This document shows positions 30,622 through 39,128 of a stretch of 46,565 nt of DNA, piece after piece; the stretch's first letter is position 1; each line of letters opens with the position of its first letter. Origin of the DNA: Rhodoferax sp. U11-2br (GTDB taxonomy: Bacteria; Pseudomonadota; Gammaproteobacteria; Burkholderiales; Burkholderiaceae_C); contig NZ_JAHFZF010000035.1 in the NCBI RefSeq assembly GCF_018619435.1, positions 1-46,565 of the forward strand, in the 5' to 3' direction. Made by a program: the position numbers and the translations under genes. Below the pieces are notes generated by a model. That model worked only from the letters and a program-made list of their open reading frames with translations. It did not search any database and was not told the origin of the DNA.

Positions 30622-30862
30622 TTATCACGAGTCCAGTTCGCTGGGCACTCGCGGCTGGGCAACTGATTTGGGGCGATTGTGGTTGCAAGGGGATGGTTTG
30701 GGGCGGCGGCCTCATACTGTCAAAGTTCCAGAAATCGGTTGCCACCCCAACCCATCCCCTGCTGGCGAGCGGCGTTTGTGTGTCAGCTAAAAAATGGAAT
30801 TCAGGCTGAGGCGCAAATGCGGGTAAGAAGCGGGAGCAGTCATTCGGCAACAATCGCCATGT
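30622..30862. other. Intergenic, no gene recognised
   Basis: Several short open frames run across this stretch in different directions, none with a ribosome site or protein-like composition. I see no promoter or repeat that I can support. Confidence 0.4.
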
Positions 30863-30888
30863 TAGGGAGACACGGGCATGTCTCCCTA
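30863..30888. repeat. Perfect 10-bp inverted repeat upstream of small membrane-protein gene
   Basis: TAGGGAGACA and TGTCTCCCTA separated by CGGGCA. It ends 32 bases before the start of the small gene. It could be an operator or a leader hairpin; no T-run follows. Confidence 0.55.
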
Positions 30889-30919
30889 TGCTGAGTTGAG
30901 CGGTACCAAGGGGAGATAT

Positions 30920-31126
30920 ATGCCAAGAATTAGATCAATTACTATCGATGAGCTCGACAAAATTGGGCTCGACGAAAATAACAAACTCTACTGGGAGGAA
31001 CGCCCCGTCGTTTTGGAGGAAAAAATTAAGCTGCAATGGTGGGTGAATTTATCTGCCATAGCGGGGGCACTATCAGGAATAACTCTGGCCGTCATCGAAG
31101 TGCTGCGGTACTGCTCGGGTAATTGA
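30920..31126 (+). CDS. Small hypothetical membrane protein
   Basis: 68 residues: a charged N-terminal half (MPRIRSITIDELDKIGLDEN) and one membrane span near 46-63 (LSAIAGALSGITLAVIEVL). The ATG at 30920 has GGGGAG about four bases upstream; an earlier in-frame ATG at 30878 lies inside the inverted repeat. Richer in AAA, AAT, ATT and TTA codons than the surrounding genes, which suggests acquisition. Flanked by a perfect inverted repeat upstream and a strong hairpin 17 bases after the stop. Not recognised. Confidence 0.6.
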   Translation: MPRIRSITIDELDKIGLDENNKLYWEERPVVLEEKIKLQWWVNLSAIAGALSGITLAVIEVLRYCSGN

Positions 31127-31142
31127 AGCACCCGTCGTTCGG

Positions 31143-31172
31143 GAGGGACGCCGCAAAAGCGCGGCGCCCCTC
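31143..31172 (+). terminator. Hairpin after small membrane-protein gene
   Basis: GAGGGACGCCGC, loop AAAAGC, GCGGCGCCCCTC: 11 paired bases and one mismatch, beginning 17 bases after the stop codon. No T-run follows, so termination is likely but not of the classic type. Confidence 0.5.
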
Positions 31173-31494
31173 AAACTTACGTTAACCCACGTCTCGCGGC
31201 TCACTTGGATTAGAGAAGTGCCTTTCATTCGTTGAACGTCTGCAGTCTAGAAATCTGGAAGTTGGCTTCCAGCCTCAAGCTGACCTATTTTCAACATCAG
31301 CGCATCGAGATGTGTTGAAGGCGGGTGGTGGGGTTGCCGGGCGCAAAACCCATTCGCGTTATGAGACCGGTGGCGCACCATTCTCAGTGTCGACACCAGA
31401 ACAAGCAGCCCACCCACGCCGTCGCCCGCGAGGGGGCCGGAGAACGGTAACCCCGCCGCCCGCCTGGCGCCACCTGATCCAGTATCAGATACCG
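31173..31494. other. Intergenic, no gene recognised
   Basis: Roughly 320 bases between the hairpin after the small gene and the repeat copy at 31495. One 64-codon frame (31312-31506) is Arg/Pro-rich and lacks a ribosome site; I take it as chance. Confidence 0.4.
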
Positions 31495-31553
31495 GTTTTT
31501 GAATAAATAAGCCTCTGACCCTTATTCAATAAAGTCGAGAAGCTATAAATTAA
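31495..31553 (-). repeat. Dispersed palindromic repeat, copy after manC
   Basis: On the minus strand: TTTATAGCTTCTCGAC, TTTATTGAATAAGGG, TCAGAGGCTTATTTATTC. It begins about 33 bases after the manC stop and lies in the direction of manC transcription, so its ATTGAAT-centred dyad can form in the manC 3' end. Confidence 0.7.
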
Positions 31554-31585
31554 GTAGCGTCCTACAGAGCGCCGGGCCGTACCCA

Positions 31586-33046
31586 CTACCGCCCGTACAC
31601 ATCCTCAAACCGCACAATATCGTCCTCACCCAGGTAAGAGCCGGACTGCACCTCGATCATCTCCAGCGCCACCCGGCCCGGGTTCTCCAGCCGGTGCGTG
31701 GTGCCCAGCGGAATGAAGGTGGACTGGTTTTCGGACAGCAAAAACACCTCTTCGCCTTTGGTGATGCGCGCTGTGCCGCTGACCACAATCCAGTGCTCGG
31801 CACGGTGGTGGTGCATCTGCAGGCTCAGCACACCGCCCGGTTTGACCACAATGCGTTTGACCTGGAAGCGGTCGCCCCGATCAACACCGTCGTACGAGCC
31901 CCAGGGCCGGAACACCTTGCGGTGGATGCTGCCCTCAGGGCGTTTTTGGGCCTTGAGCTGGTCCACAATCTTTTTGACGTCTTGCGTCTTGTCCTTGTGC
32001 GACACCAGGATGGCGTCGGCGGTTTCGACCACCACCAAGTCACTGACACCGACACAGGCCACCAGGCGGCCTTCAGACAGGGCCAGGGTGTTCTCGCAGT
32101 CTTGCAGCAGCACATCACCCTGCGCCACGTTGCCCGAGGCGTCTTTGGGCAGCACCTGCCACAGCGCGTCCCAGGCACCCACGTCAGACCAACCGGCGTT
32201 GAGCGGCAGCACCACACCGGCGGGCAGCGTGCTGCTGCTGGTGTTGGCGGCAATGCGCTCCATCACCGCGTAGTCGATCGAGTCGCTTGGGCAGGCGGCA
32301 AACAGCTCTTTGCCAACACGCACAAACTCACCGTCAGTCTGACCCGCTTCCCAGGCGACTTGGCAGGCTGCCAAGATGTCGGCGCGGCAGACCCCCAGGG
32401 CTGAGAGCCAGACCGAGGCGCGCATCATGAACAGGCCACTGTTCCACAGGTAGTTGCCCGCGTCCAGGTAAGACTGGGCGGTGGCCAGGTCGGGTTTTTC
32501 AACAAAACGGGCGATGCTGCGGGCCGCTGCGTCGGCGCTGCCAAACGGGGCACCGGTCTGGATGTAGCCATAACCGGTTTCAGGTGCGTCAGGGGTGATG
32601 CCAAAGGTGACCACCGCGCCTGCGTCGGCCAGTGCCGCACCTCGGCTCACCACATCCTGGAACGCTGCCACATTGGTGATGACGTGGTCAGCCGGCATCA
32701 CCAGCAGCACCGGGTCTGCTCCACCTTTACTAGCAGCTAACGCAGCCAGTGTGAGGGCTGGGGCGGTATTTCTCCCACAAGGCTCCAACACCACGGTGCC
32801 ACTTTCACCAAGCAGGCGCAGCTGCTCGGCAATGACAAAACGGTACTCTTCGTTGCACACCACCATCGGTGTGGTCAGGCTCACGCCGGGGGTGCCGGTG
32901 ACACGGCGAACGGTGGCTTGCAGGAGCGAGTCCTGGCCAACCAGGCTCAGCAGCTGTTTGGGGTATTTTTCGCGGGACAGGGGCCACAGGCGGGTGCCGG
33001 AGCCGCCGGACAAAACCACGGGTTGAACGAGGACAGGTGTGTTCAT
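31586..33046 (-). CDS. manC: Mannose-1-phosphate guanylyltransferase / mannose-6-phosphate isomerase
   Basis: 486 residues, typical of the bifunctional type II enzyme. N-terminal nucleotidyltransferase (about 8-295) with GGSGTRLWPLSREKYPKQ from residue 14 and the FVEKPD loop; C-terminal cupin isomerase domain (about 330-485) with FRPWGSYDGVDRGDRFQVKR and metal ligands in QMHHHRAEHW. Makes GDP-mannose from fructose-6-phosphate (through mannose-6-phosphate) once a phosphomannomutase acts between its two steps. Last gene of galE - nucleotidyltransferase - manC on the minus strand; 41-base gap to the preceding gene. Confidence 0.96.
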   Translation of the reverse strand: MNTPVLVQPVVLSGGSGTRLWPLSREKYPKQLLSLVGQDSLLQATVRRVTGTPGVSLTTPMVVCNEEYRFVIAEQLRLLGESGTVVLEPCGRNTAPALTLAALAASKGGADPVLLVMPADHVITNVAAFQDVVSRGAALADAGAVVTFGITPDAPETGYGYIQTGAPFGSADAAARSIARFVEKPDLATAQSYLDAGNYLWNSGLFMMRASVWLSALGVCRADILAACQVAWEAGQTDGEFVRVGKELFAACPSDSIDYAVMERIAANTSSSTLPAGVVLPLNAGWSDVGAWDALWQVLPKDASGNVAQGDVLLQDCENTLALSEGRLVACVGVSDLVVVETADAILVSHKDKTQDVKKIVDQLKAQKRPEGSIHRKVFRPWGSYDGVDRGDRFQVKRIVVKPGGVLSLQMHHHRAEHWIVVSGTARITKGEEVFLLSENQSTFIPLGTTHRLENPGRVALEMIEVQSGSYLGEDDIVRFEDVYGR

Positions 33047-33087
33047 ACGGTAAGACGGATGGATGTGAATGTTCAGAGGGCCTGGGC

Positions 33088-34191
33088 TCAGGCGCGGGAA
33101 TCGCCCCAGCGTAATTGCGCGGTTTCATCACCGCGGTAGAGGGTTTCGCCGGACTGGTCGACACAATAGGTGGGTGAGACGATCATTTCCTTGAAGGTCA
33201 TGTCGGCGGCAATGCGGGTGTATTCGAACAGGATGCTGCGCACCACCTTGGCGCCTGAGCGGATGTGGCAGCCGTGGCCGATCCAGCTCGGGCCAATGAT
33301 GCTGGCGCCGGGCTCGATGCGTACGCTGGAGCCAATGTAGACCGGGCCTTCGATGGTGACCTGGTCCCACGGGATCTGCGTGTTCAGACCGACCCAGATG
33401 CCGGGTTTGATCTCGCGCCCGGGCATGTTCATCTGCGCCACTTCGCCGCGCAACACGCGCTGCAACACCGCCCAGTAGTCGCTGACGCGGCCGATGTCGA
33501 TCCAGTTGAAGAAACGTTTCTGCGCAAAAAACGGCGCCTTGCTCTCCACCAGTTGCGGGAACAGTTGTGAGCCGATGTCATAGACCTGGCCGGGCGGAAT
33601 CAGCTTGAGCACCTCGGGCTCGAAGATGTAGATGCCGGTGCTGGCGGCGGTGGACTTGGCCTCTGATGGCTTGGGTTTTTCCTGGAAGGACAGGATCTGA
33701 CCGTTGTCATCGGCCACCACCATGCCGTAGTTCTCCACCTCGCTCAAGGGCACATCGAGTGTCACCACGCTGGCAATCGCGCCTTTGAGTTTGTGCTCGG
33801 CGAGCGCCGCGCCAATGTCCAGGTCGATGATCGCGTCGCCACACAGCACCAGGGTGGTTTCGTCGAAGAAGCCGCTGAAATCCTGAATGCGGCGCATGCC
33901 CCCGGCCGAGCCAAAGGGTTTGGGCGTGACCTCGCCGTGTTCACGCACACCTTCGTAGGCGTAGCCAATTTGGACGCCCCAGCGGTGGCCGTCGCCAAAA
34001 TACTGCTCGATCTTGTGGTGGTTGTAGGCCACGTTGACCATGATCTCCTTGATGCCGTAGCTGGCCAGGTGTTCGATCAGGTACTCCATCACCGGTTTGC
34101 CCAGGATCGGGATCATCGGTTTGGGCAAGTCCTTGGTGAGTGGTCGTACCCGGGTGCCCTGCCCGGCGGCCAGAATCATGCCTTTAGCCAT
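33088..34191 (-). CDS. Sugar-phosphate nucleotidyltransferase with beta-helix tail
   Basis: 367 residues. RmlA/GMP-like nucleotidyltransferase domain with the signature GQGTRVRPLTKDLPKPM starting near residue 10, an LVLCGDAIIDLD metal site near 115 and FQEKPKPSE; from about 255 a left-handed beta-helix of hexapeptide repeats (GPVYIGSSVRIEPGASIIGP). Resembles mannose-1-phosphate guanylyltransferases and glucose-1-phosphate nucleotidyltransferases; the nucleotide and sugar cannot be told from sequence. The neighbours galE and manC point to nucleotide sugars for surface polysaccharide. Confidence 0.88.
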   Translation of the reverse strand: MAKGMILAAGQGTRVRPLTKDLPKPMIPILGKPVMEYLIEHLASYGIKEIMVNVAYNHHKIEQYFGDGHRWGVQIGYAYEGVREHGEVTPKPFGSAGGMRRIQDFSGFFDETTLVLCGDAIIDLDIGAALAEHKLKGAIASVVTLDVPLSEVENYGMVVADDNGQILSFQEKPKPSEAKSTAASTGIYIFEPEVLKLIPPGQVYDIGSQLFPQLVESKAPFFAQKRFFNWIDIGRVSDYWAVLQRVLRGEVAQMNMPGREIKPGIWVGLNTQIPWDQVTIEGPVYIGSSVRIEPGASIIGPSWIGHGCHIRSGAKVVRSILFEYTRIAADMTFKEMIVSPTYCVDQSGETLYRGDETAQLRWGDSRA

Positions 34192-34239
34192 GGTGAAAAC
34201 CTCTGCTTGTCATTGTTGAAACTCCCAAAAAAGAAAAAA

Positions 34240-35256
34240 TCAGGCGGCTGGCCCATACCCTTGTGGGTTGGCGCTTTGCCAGCGCCAGCTGTCGGCGCAC
34301 ATGGCCTGCAGGTCACGCTGGGCCTGCCAGCCCAGCAGCGCCTTGGCGTAGGCCGGGTCGGCGTAACAGGCGGTCACGTCACCCGGGCGGCGTGGTGAGA
34401 TCTGGTAGGGCACGGGTTTGCCGCTGGCTGCCTCAAAGGCATGCACCATGTCGAGCACGCTGTAGCCGATGCCGGTGCCCAGGTTGACGGCAAAACTCTG
34501 GCCATCACGCTGCAGGGTTTGCAGCGCGGCCAGATGGCCCAGGGCCAGATCCACCACATGGATGTAGTCGCGCACACCGGTGCCGTCGGGCGTGGCGTAG
34601 TCATTGCCCCAGACGTTCAAAAACGCGCGTTTGCCAATGGCCACCTGCGCCACAAAGGGCATCAGATTGTTGGGCACACCTTGCGGGTCTTCACCAATCA
34701 GGCCGCTGGCGTGGGCGCCCACCGGGTTGAAATAACGCAGGATGCCGATCTGCCAGCTGGGGTCGCTGTGGGCAAGTTCACGCAGCATGTTCTCGATCAC
34801 CAGCTTGGTCTGGCCGTAGGGGTTGGTGGCCGAGAGCGGGTGGTCTTCGGTGAGTGGCAGACGCTGCGGGTCGCCATACACCGTGGCCGATGAGCTGAAC
34901 ACCAGCGTTTTCACCTTGCAGGCCTGCATGGCCTCCAACAGTTTCACGGTGCCCAGCACATTGTTGTCGTAATACCGCAGCGGCTGCGCCACCGACTCAC
35001 CCACGGCCTTGAGCCCGGCAAAGTGGATGACCGCGTTGGCACCGCTGGCCTGCAGCGCTGTCTGCAGTGCCGCCTGGTCGCGGATGTCCCCTTCGATGAA
35101 GCTCAGTTGTTTGCCGGTGATGCGTTCCACCCGGGCCAGCGCCTCGGGTTGGCTATTTGAGAAGTTGTCAAACACCGTCACCTGGTGGCCTGCATTGAGC
35201 AGCTCCACGCAGGTGTGTGAGCCGATGTAACCGGCGCCGCCTGTGATGAAAATCAT
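34240..35256 (-). CDS. galE: UDP-glucose 4-epimerase
   Basis: 338 residues, the same as E. coli GalE. Interconverts UDP-glucose and UDP-galactose with bound NAD. Rossmann motif GGAGYIGSH at 6-14, catalytic Tyr147 and Lys151 in YGQTK, and the family phrases FAGLKAVGESV and RYFNPVGAHASG. The start is MIFITGG at 35256; the open frame upstream is not protein-like. First gene of the galE - nucleotidyltransferase - manC set. Confidence 0.96.
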   Translation of the reverse strand: MIFITGGAGYIGSHTCVELLNAGHQVTVFDNFSNSQPEALARVERITGKQLSFIEGDIRDQAALQTALQASGANAVIHFAGLKAVGESVAQPLRYYDNNVLGTVKLLEAMQACKVKTLVFSSSATVYGDPQRLPLTEDHPLSATNPYGQTKLVIENMLRELAHSDPSWQIGILRYFNPVGAHASGLIGEDPQGVPNNLMPFVAQVAIGKRAFLNVWGNDYATPDGTGVRDYIHVVDLALGHLAALQTLQRDGQSFAVNLGTGIGYSVLDMVHAFEAASGKPVPYQISPRRPGDVTACYADPAYAKALLGWQAQRDLQAMCADSWRWQSANPQGYGPAA

Positions 35257-35368
35257 GATCGGGAGACCTGGAAGTGGGGACCTTTGGAGTTTAGACGGTC
35301 TGTGTGACCGTCTTTTGCACCTCACGGCCACCGTTGTGGGCGCATGTCTTGCGCTACGCTATGCCTTA

Positions 35369-35467
35369 TTCCGTTTCCAAATCATGCGTGTCTAGGCGAG
35401 TAGCCGCAGGCAGTGCTGACGCACGACAAGGCGAAGCAACAACGACACGTGTGATTTGGGAATGGAA
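35369..35467 (+). ncRNA. Long-stem structured leader upstream of amidohydrolase
   Basis: Arms 35369-35392 and 35444-35467 pair over 24 positions. Twenty are Watson-Crick, and the four others (positions 7, 8, 17 and 21 of the 3' arm) are all G-U pairs if the plus strand is transcribed; on the opposite strand they would be A-C clashes. The 51-base loop holds a small hairpin (GTGC/GCAC at 35413-35424). The stem ends 16 bases before the GGAG of the amidohydrolase gene. It could be a regulatory leader or a repeat-family element; the class is not recognised. Confidence 0.5.
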
Positions 35468-35493
35468 TCACAAGCAATCTGTTGGAGATGATG

Positions 35494-36708
35494 ATGTCTT
35501 TTGTTGTTCATGGCCGTGCGTTTGCGCACATTGCCGCGTTTCACCCCGAAATCACCGCCTTGCGCCGTGATTTGCATGCCCACCCGGAGCTCGGTTTTGA
35601 AGAGGTCTACACCGCCGCACGTGTCAAGCAGGCGCTGGAGCTGTGTGGGGTGGACGAGATCCACACCGGCATTGGCAAAACCGGTCTGGTGGCGGTGATT
35701 AGGGGCCAGCGCCAGACCTCTGGCCGCATGATTGGCCTGCGTGCCGACATGGACGCATTGGCGATGGCCGAGCACAACGACTTTGCCTGGAAGTCGTCCA
35801 AGCCTGGCCTGATGCACGGCTGTGGCCACGATGGCCACACCGCGATGTTGGTGGGTGCCGCCCGTTACCTGGCCGAGACGCGCCGTTTTGACGGCACGGC
35901 TGTGCTGATTTTCCAGCCCGGTGAAGAGGGTTATGCCGGTGCCCAGGAAATGATCAACGACGGGCTGTTTGAGCGTTTTCCGGTGCAGTCGGTTTACGGC
36001 ATGCACAACTGGCCCGCCATGCGCCCGGGCACCATCGGCCTGAACCCGGGGCCGATGATGGCGGCGGCAGACCGCGTCACCATCGAGATCACCGGCAAAG
36101 GTGGCCACGGTGCCCACCCCTACCAGACGATTGACCCGGTGCTGGTGGCCGGCCACATCATCACCGGAGTGCAGAGCATCGTGTCGCGCAACGTCAAGCC
36201 GGTCGACAGTGCGGTGATCAGCCTGTGTGCGCTGCAGGCCGGGGATGTGAACGCCATGAGTGTGATTCCCGGCAGCGCCACCCTGGTGGGCACGGTGCGC
36301 ACCTTCACCGCCGAGGTGCAGTCCTTGGTGGAGCGGCGCCTGCAGGAGTTGTGCAGTGGTGTGGCACAGGCCTTTGGTGCCCATGCCGTGGTGACTTACG
36401 AGCGCATGTACCCGGCCACCATCAACACGGCGCCTGAGGCCCGTTTTGCAGGTGATGTGGCCGAAAGCCTGGTGGGGGTCGCCAACCTGGTGCGTGATCT
36501 GGAGCCCAGCATGGGTGCCGAAGATTTTTCGTTCATGCTGCGTGTGAAACCCGGCGCCTACATGCGGCTCGGGCAGGGCGCTGAGAACGGCTTGGGCAGT
36601 TGTTATTTGCACAACAGCCGTTACGACTTCAACGACGAAGTGTTACCCCTGGGTGCCGCTTTGCACGCCAGCCTGGTGGAGCAGGGCATGCCGCTGGCCC
36701 TGGTTTGA
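35494..36708 (+). CDS. M20 family amidohydrolase (hippurate hydrolase-like)
   Basis: 404 residues. M20D metallo-amidohydrolase of the HipO/AmhX/IAA-amino-acid hydrolase group. Metal-site motifs: LHAHPELGFEE near residue 26, MHGCGHDGHT at 107-116 and FQPGEEGYAGA near 141; a dimerisation lid domain lies in the middle. Probably splits an N-acyl amino acid in the cytoplasm; the substrate is unknown. Start: three consecutive ATGs follow GGAG (35484-35487), and the third, at 35494, has the correct 6-base spacing. It stands alone, with a structured leader upstream and a repeat copy after its stop. Confidence 0.92.
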   Translation: MSFVVHGRAFAHIAAFHPEITALRRDLHAHPELGFEEVYTAARVKQALELCGVDEIHTGIGKTGLVAVIRGQRQTSGRMIGLRADMDALAMAEHNDFAWKSSKPGLMHGCGHDGHTAMLVGAARYLAETRRFDGTAVLIFQPGEEGYAGAQEMINDGLFERFPVQSVYGMHNWPAMRPGTIGLNPGPMMAAADRVTIEITGKGGHGAHPYQTIDPVLVAGHIITGVQSIVSRNVKPVDSAVISLCALQAGDVNAMSVIPGSATLVGTVRTFTAEVQSLVERRLQELCSGVAQAFGAHAVVTYERMYPATINTAPEARFAGDVAESLVGVANLVRDLEPSMGAEDFSFMLRVKPGAYMRLGQGAENGLGSCYLHNSRYDFNDEVLPLGAALHASLVEQGMPLALV

Positions 36709-36715
36709 TGCTGCG

Positions 36716-36773
36716 TAATAGATAGCTACTAGCCCTTTATCCATAGGGTCTGGAGGCTCAAAAGGCTTGTAAG
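36716..36773 (+). repeat. Dispersed palindromic repeat between convergent genes
   Basis: TAATAGATAGCTACTAGCCC, TTTATCCATAGGG, TCTGGAGGCTCAAAAGGC, TTGTAAG. It fills the 65-base gap between the convergent amidohydrolase and RpiR-type genes. It shares with the copy at 10136 the phrase TCTGGAGGC and the trailing CTTGTAAG. The dyad could act as a two-way terminator. Confidence 0.75.
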
Positions 36774-37622
36774 CTAGGCGTAGCGCTTGTTGCGCAGGTT
36801 GTTCTTCATCTCACGCAGCAGCGGCTGCAATTTCTCGCTGCCAATGCGCAGGGCTAGGCAGGTGGCCAGGATGTCGACAATCATCAGGTGCAACAGGCGC
36901 GACACCATCGGGCTGTAGCGCTCGTAACCTTCCGGGTGGTCGGCGGCCACATGGATGTCGCCGGCGCTGGCCAGTGGTGAACCGCTGGCGGTGATGACGA
37001 TGGCGATGGCGCCGTTTTTGCGGGCAATGTCGCAGGCGTCCATCAAGTCGCGGGTGCGTCCCGAGTTGCTGATCACCAGCACACAGTCGCCGCGTTGCAT
37101 CAAGGAGGCACTCATCACCTGCATGTGGCCGTCGCTGTTGGCCACGCCGTGGATGCCCAGGCGAAAGAACTTGTGCTGCGCATCGCGCGCCACGATGCCC
37201 GAGTTACCGACACCAAAAAACTCGATGCGCCGCCCGGCGTGGTAGGTGGCTGTCAGGGCGTCCACGGCGCGCTCAATCGCGCTTGCGGAGGCGTCGTTGC
37301 GGTATTTGAGGAAGGCGGCCACCGTGTTGTCGATCACCTTGACCATGATGTCGCTGGTCTTGTCGTCGGCGTCCACACTGCGGTGGATGTAGGGCACACC
37401 TTCACTCACGCTGCCCGCGAGCTTGTGTTTGAAGTCGCTCAGACCGTCGTAACCCACACTGCGGCAAAAACGCACCACGGTGGGTTTGCTGACATGGGCG
37501 CGGTCCGCCAGCTCACTCACCGGCATCAAGGTGAAGCCGCGTGGGTCACTCAGCACCAGCTTGCCCACACGTTGTTCGGCGGGTGCCAGAGAGGGCAGGG
37601 AAGCACGGATTCGGTCAAGCAT
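36774..37622 (-). CDS. RpiR/MurR-family regulator, HexR-like
   Basis: 282 residues: an N-terminal helix-turn-helix domain (about 1-77, with VSELADRAHVSKPTVVRF at 35-52) and a C-terminal SIS sugar-phosphate-binding domain (about 120-260; GVGNSGIVARDAQHKF and ISNSGRTRDLMD). HexR-type members bind KDPG and repress zwf and Entner-Doudoroff genes. Position supports that role: it lies 15 bases after zwf on the same strand and near tal and pgi. I therefore expect it to control zwf; the paired dyads upstream of zwf are candidate sites. Confidence 0.9.
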   Translation of the reverse strand: MLDRIRASLPSLAPAEQRVGKLVLSDPRGFTLMPVSELADRAHVSKPTVVRFCRSVGYDGLSDFKHKLAGSVSEGVPYIHRSVDADDKTSDIMVKVIDNTVAAFLKYRNDASASAIERAVDALTATYHAGRRIEFFGVGNSGIVARDAQHKFFRLGIHGVANSDGHMQVMSASLMQRGDCVLVISNSGRTRDLMDACDIARKNGAIAIVITASGSPLASAGDIHVAADHPEGYERYSPMVSRLLHLMIVDILATCLALRIGSEKLQPLLREMKNNLRNKRYA

Positions 37623-37637
37623 GGTCTAACTCCCAGG

Positions 37638-39092
37638 TCAGCATTCTTCGCTCCAGCAGGAGCCGTCGCGCGCGATCATGGCGCTGGTGGCGCTGGGCCC
37701 CCAAGTGCCGCTGGCGTAAGGGCGCGGGCCCTGGGTGTCGTTGCGCCAGTGGTCGATGATGGGCTCGACCCAGCGCCAGGCTTCTTCCTGCTCGTCACTG
37801 CGCACAAACAGGTTCAGGCGGCCGTCCATCACGTCAAGCAGCAGGCGCTCGTAAGCGCCCACACGTTCGGCGCCAAAACGTTTGTCAAAGTCCAGGTCCA
37901 GGTGCACCGGCGCCAGGTTGTTGGAGTTCTGGCGTTTGTCCTGGGCTTGCGCCAGCAGGTGTAACTCCAGACCGTCCTTGGGTTGCAGGTTGATCACCAG
38001 CCTGTTCGCCATGCCGATCTGCGAGTTGAAGATGGCGTGGGGGGTGGGGCGGAAGTTCACCACAATGCGGGAGTCGCGGCCCGCCAGGCGTTTGCCGGTG
38101 CGGATGTAAAACGGCACACCGGCCCAGCGCCAGTTCATGATTTCGGTGCGCAGCGCGACAAAGGTTTCGGTGTTGCTGCTGGGGCTCACACCCAGTTCTT
38201 CGCGGTAACCCGGCACCGCCTGGCCCGCAATCGCGCCGGCGCTGTACTGGCCGCGGATCACGTCCTGCGCCAGGGTTTCCGCAGTCCAGGGTTTGAGGGA
38301 GCGCAGCACCTTGAGCTTCTCGTCGCGGATCGCGTCGGCGTGGGAGTTGATCGGCGGCTCCATGCCAATGGCGCACAACAGTTGCAGCGCGTGGTTTTGC
38401 ACCATGTCGCGTAGCGCACCGGTGGTTTCATAAAACGCGCCACGTTTTTCCACACCCAGCTCTTCGGCAATCGTGATCTGGATGTTGGCAATGTGTTCAC
38501 GTCGCCACAGCGGCTCGAACAGGGCGTTGCCAAAACGCAGGGCAAACAGGTTCTGCACCGCCGGTTTGCCCAGGTAGTGGTCAATGCGGTAGATCTGTTG
38601 CTCAGAAAACACCTGGCCCACGGTGTGGTTGATCGCGCGGTTGCTGGCCAGGTCGTGGCCCAGCGGTTTTTCCAGCACGATGCGGGTGTGCGGCGTGTTC
38701 AGGCCAGCGGCGCGAAGTTGTTCGGCAATGGTGGCGAACAGGTTGGGCGCGGTCGCCAGATACATCACCACGGTGTCGGCCTGGCGCTGGTCCAGTTTGT
38801 TTTTCAGGAAGGTGTAGTGCTCGGGCTTGGACAAGTCCATGCTGACAAATTCCAGCAGCGCGGCGAAGCGGTCGAATTCTTCGCTGCTGGGGCGTTTTTC
38901 CAGCTCCACATGACCAAAGCGTGAGGCGATCAGGGCGCGGTAACGCTCGTCGCTCAAATCATCTCGGCCAATACCAATGATGCGCACACCGGCGGGCAGG
39001 GTGCCGTGTTTGAAGGCCTGGAACAAGGCGGGCATCAGCTTGCGCCAGCACAGATCGCCGGTGCCACCAAAAAGAACAAGGTCAAAACTCAT
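37638..39092 (-). CDS. zwf: Glucose-6-phosphate 1-dehydrogenase
   Basis: 484 residues, typical. Oxidises glucose-6-phosphate to 6-phosphogluconolactone with NADP (or NAD), feeding the pentose-phosphate and Entner-Doudoroff routes. N-terminal dinucleotide fold FGGTGDLCWRKLMPALF near 8-24 (GGTGDL where many enzymes have GASGDL), substrate motif RIDHYLGK around H172, and a C-terminal domain with the IRTGKRL phrase. First gene of the zwf-rpiR unit. Two matching 15-bp dyads lie 37 and 60 bases before its start. Confidence 0.97.
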   Translation of the reverse strand: MSFDLVLFGGTGDLCWRKLMPALFQAFKHGTLPAGVRIIGIGRDDLSDERYRALIASRFGHVELEKRPSSEEFDRFAALLEFVSMDLSKPEHYTFLKNKLDQRQADTVVMYLATAPNLFATIAEQLRAAGLNTPHTRIVLEKPLGHDLASNRAINHTVGQVFSEQQIYRIDHYLGKPAVQNLFALRFGNALFEPLWRREHIANIQITIAEELGVEKRGAFYETTGALRDMVQNHALQLLCAIGMEPPINSHADAIRDEKLKVLRSLKPWTAETLAQDVIRGQYSAGAIAGQAVPGYREELGVSPSSNTETFVALRTEIMNWRWAGVPFYIRTGKRLAGRDSRIVVNFRPTPHAIFNSQIGMANRLVINLQPKDGLELHLLAQAQDKRQNSNNLAPVHLDLDFDKRFGAERVGAYERLLLDVMDGRLNLFVRSDEQEEAWRWVEPIIDHWRNDTQGPRPYASGTWGPSATSAMIARDGSCWSEEC

Positions 39093-39128
39093 AAGTCTGA
39101 AGGTGAGAGTGGTCGGATGAGTCGTGAC

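Noticed and set aside
30861..31187. Integron gene cassette with attC site around the small membrane-protein gene
   Set aside because: GTTAGGG and GTTAACC flank the unit and a stem is present, but neither fits GTTRRRY and no matching R'' box was found.
32720..32770. Repeat copy inside manC
   Set aside because: TTAGCTGCTAG resembles the repeat core, but the encoded APALTLAALAA is the normal family sequence and no palindromic centre is present.
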